Part shown: positions 5,739 to 6,778 of the stretch, piece by piece
Layout of the letters: each line of letters starts with the position of its first letter
Numbering within the stretch: position 1 is the first letter of the stretch
Assembly (NCBI GenBank): GCA_001873075.1
Contig: MNYL01000181.1
Coordinates: forward strand, 1 to 6,778
DNA from: Fibrobacteres bacterium CG2_30_45_31
GTDB lineage: Bacteria; Fibrobacterota; Fibrobacteria; Fibrobacterales; Fibrobacteraceae
Reading direction: 5' to 3'
DNA: 6,778 bases
The notes under the pieces: model-generated
Database searches by the model: none
The model's input: only the letters and a program-made list of their open reading frames with translations
What the model was told of the DNA's origin: nothing
Position numbers and translations under genes: made by a program

Positions 5739-6304
5739 ATAAAGAGAGCATCATCAAAACAGCCAAGCGGCTCATGAAAAAAGAAGGTCCCTCACAGGTA
5801 AGTTTCCGCTCGGTCGCCCGTGAACTCGGATGCACACATACCAATCTTTACAACTATTTCCCGAATGCAGAAATGCTCGTCTACGAAAGTGGTGAAAGTA
5901 TTCTCCAGGATATGGCACTCGCTTCAAGCGAAGGACTGGGTGTTCTCAAAAACGCCAAAACCCGCCTAGAACGGTTTTACAGCAATACCCTGAAACTGTA
6001 TCTCGATCACCCAGGATGGTTTCATCTTATTTGGAGTTCCCCCTCGCGTACCGAAAAATCGTCAGAATCGGAAGCCCGAATCAACAGCTCTATTCAACTT
6101 TTTGTAAAAACAGCCCAAGGAAGTCTAAAGCATTGCAAAAATTACGAGGAAGCACACAACCTGATTCACACAGTGAATGCCTATTTACTCGGCGAACTGT
6201 CCATCTACTTCGGCGGAAAAAGTCTATTTCAAAATCGCGATGCCTTGGAATCGTATGTGGTAAAGCGCTGCGTGGAACTCACGCTATTGCTGGATCACGA
6301 ATGA
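5723..6304 (+). CDS. TetR/AcrR-family transcriptional regulator, probable repressor of its own operon
   Basis: The 193-residue protein has the TetR layout. The N-terminal three-helix DNA-binding domain spans about 5-50, with the helix-turn-helix near 27-46 (SFRSVARELGCTHTNLYNYF, matching the family pattern of ALAxxLGVSxxxLYxHF). An all-helical ligand and dimerisation domain spans about 55-190. The segment YLDHPGWFHLIW (93-104) recalls the WHG-type C-terminal domains of some TetR proteins, but that subfamily call is tentative. The ATG lies inside the end of the acetyltransferase gene (16-nt overlap) with no good ribosome binding site, which points to translational coupling. Such proteins bind palindromic operators as dimers and release them on binding a small molecule. 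The double TTACCG palindrome at the operon promoter is the obvious target, making this a self-regulated cassette. No other gene in the window carries a similar site. Confidence 0.93.
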   Translation: MRKEIDKESIIKTAKRLMKKEGPSQVSFRSVARELGCTHTNLYNYFPNAEMLVYESGESILQDMALASSEGLGVLKNAKTRLERFYSNTLKLYLDHPGWFHLIWSSPSRTEKSSESEARINSSIQLFVKTAQGSLKHCKNYEEAHNLIHTVNAYLLGELSIYFGGKSLFQNRDALESYVVKRCVELTLLLDHE

Positions 6305-6306
6305 AT

Positions 6307-6327
6307 AAAAAATCGTTTTACTAAACG
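6307..6327 (-). terminator. Weak terminator-like hairpin facing the minus strand
   Basis: Read on the minus strand, CGTTT-AGTA-AAACG (6327 to 6314) is followed by A and six T (6312 to 6307). The stem is only 5 bp with two G-C pairs, so it is weak. It would stop transcripts entering the TetR gene from the right, yet no minus-strand gene is evident there. Confidence 0.25.
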
Positions 6328-6331
6328 ACCA

Positions 6332-6370
6332 CCCCTAAAAGGGGAGACATGAATAAACCCCCATAGGGGG
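6332..6370 (+). repeat. C4/G4/C5/G5 series with two mutually exclusive foldings and a five-codon open frame
   Basis: The order is CCCC (6332-6335), GGGG (6341-6344), CCCCC (6358-6362), GGGGG (6366-6370). Either neighbours pair (two hairpins) or the middle GGGG pairs with CCCCC. An ATG at 6349, close behind GGGGAG, opens MNKPP and stops at TAG (6364-6366), inside the second hairpin. The function is unknown; it may simply be a transcript 3'-end structure. Confidence 0.4.
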
Positions 6371-6489
6371 CTATCTACACATTTCACATTCACTTTTCCA
6401 AAAACTTTCCGTATGCATAATAAAGACAAGTCTTCTCGAGTCTGGAAGGCAAAAGAAACCAACAGGGATTTCTGCACTGTTGCAACGAA

Positions 6490-6510
6490 TTTTGAAACTG
6501 ACATTCAAAA
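6490..6510. repeat. Perfect 7-bp inverted repeat upstream of the last gene
   Basis: TTTTGAA (6490-6496) and TTCAAAA (6504-6510) flank ACTGACA. A TTGAAA (6492-6497) within it could act as a -35 box, with TAAATG (6515-6520) 17 nt further on, making it a possible operator. Evidence is positional only. Confidence 0.25.
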
Positions 6511-6642
6511 GGGATAAATGACCCATTTTACGGATTTCATTAAAGAATAACAAAAAAAAAGAAAATATTTTTTCACATTCCTTCTTTTTTATTTTAGTTT
6601 TCATCCAACCCGGTTTAGCAGAATTCGGGATAAAAAAATTCC

Positions 6643-6647
6643 AGGAG
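6643..6647 (+). promoter_or_regulatory. Ribosome binding site of the final gene
   Basis: AGGAG lies 7 nt before the ATG at 6655. An in-frame TAA at 6631-6633 excludes any earlier start, so this site fixes the gene start. Confidence 0.8.
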
Positions 6648-6654
6648 TGGCTTT

Positions 6655-6778
6655 ATGGATTTCCCCAAAAACAACCAAGAACTTGACAAGCTGTTCCTAC
6701 AGGGGCGGCAACCTGCGGTTTCTGATTTCAACGGAGATCAGTACTACGTAGACATTCTCACCGGCCTTCCCAGTTTTC
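6655..6778 (+). CDS. Start of an unrecognised gene, cut by the window edge
   Basis: Forty-one codons are visible from the ATG at 6655, beginning MDFPKNNQELDKLFLQGRQP and continuing through SDFNGDQYYVDILTGLPSF. There is no signal peptide or membrane segment, so the visible part looks cytoplasmic. The Asp-Phe-Asn-Gly...Tyr-Val-Asp-Ile-Leu-Thr-Gly pattern suggests a structured domain, but I do not recognise the family and assign no function. A strong ribosome binding site and normal codon use support a real gene. It follows the 350-nt gap after the TetR operon and is probably transcribed separately. Confidence 0.75.
   Translation, partial: MDFPKNNQELDKLFLQGRQPAVSDFNGDQYYVDILTGLPSF

Larger units (their letters stand above)
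6305..6654. other. Intergenic region with several short inverted repeats, no convincing gene
   Basis: About 350 nt between the TetR stop and the last gene. Minus-strand open frames of 69-77 codons here have no recognisable domain or ribosome binding site and are not called. Visible structure includes CGTTT-TACT-AAACG (6314-6327), CCCC-TAAAA-GGGG (6332-6344) and CCCCC-ATA-GGGGG (6358-6370). It also includes TTTTGAA-ACTGACA-TTCAAAA (6490-6510), the 8-bp palindrome GTTGCAAC (6479-6486), and an A-run then T-rich block at 6541-6600. None of the hairpins is followed by a T run on the plus strand, so I see no textbook terminator for the TetR operon. Confidence 0.5.

Noticed and set aside
6371..6604. 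Minus-strand open frame of 77 codons in the 3' intergenic region
   Set aside because: Starts in a Lys/Phe-rich artefact of A and T runs, has no ribosome binding site or domain; kept only as a possible transcript region.
1..6778. CRISPR array, insertion sequence, tRNA or rRNA gene, prophage
   Set aside because: No spaced direct repeats, transposase, terminal inverted repeats, cloverleaf or rRNA-like sequence seen on either strand.

Overview
The window looks like an ordinary chromosomal stretch from a Gram-negative bacterium of the Fibrobacterota/Bacteroidota (FCB) type, most likely Fibrobacter-like. Three things suggest this: an outer-membrane beta-barrel protein with an Ala/Thr/Pro-rich N-terminal linker; a secreted SGNH esterase ending in an Ig-like segment and a C-terminal sorting-like domain; and a MnmG with a Trp (PAVWGPRAQ) where the E. 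coli protein has Arg-Ala-Thr. The lineage is an inference from protein style, not a search result.

Left part (1-3246), all on the minus strand: an outer-membrane barrel gene (3246 to 2365) followed by a clear intrinsic terminator (2340 to 2314). Then comes a MscS-type mechanosensitive channel gene (2279 to 1440) and, 19 nt further on, mnmG (start 1420, running off the left edge of the window). The last two are probably co-transcribed.

Middle (3247-4671): an AT-rich divergent intergenic region carries the upstream signals of the barrel gene (minus) and of a secreted SGNH/GDSL esterase (plus). The best esterase start is the ATG at 3565, behind a GAGGA ribosome binding site and in front of a good signal peptide.

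Right part (4672-6304): a compact three-gene plus-strand cassette. It begins with a good sigma70-like promoter whose -10 box runs into two abutting 13-bp palindromes (TTACCGCTGGTAA and TTACCGACGGTAA). It then encodes a four-helix membrane protein, a GNAT acetyltransferase related to the phosphinothricin/amino-acid N-acetyltransferases, and a TetR-type repressor whose start overlaps the acetyltransferase stop by 16 nt. The simplest model is that the TetR protein binds the double palindrome and represses its own operon until a ligand appears. The acetyltransferase and membrane protein would then handle that ligand. This cassette is the most interesting item in the window.

Far right (6305-6778): about 350 nt without a convincing gene, but with several small inverted repeats, including a C4/G4/C5/G5 series that could fold in two exclusive ways. 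Then comes the start of an unrecognised gene at 6655, with a strong AGGAG ribosome binding site, cut by the window edge.
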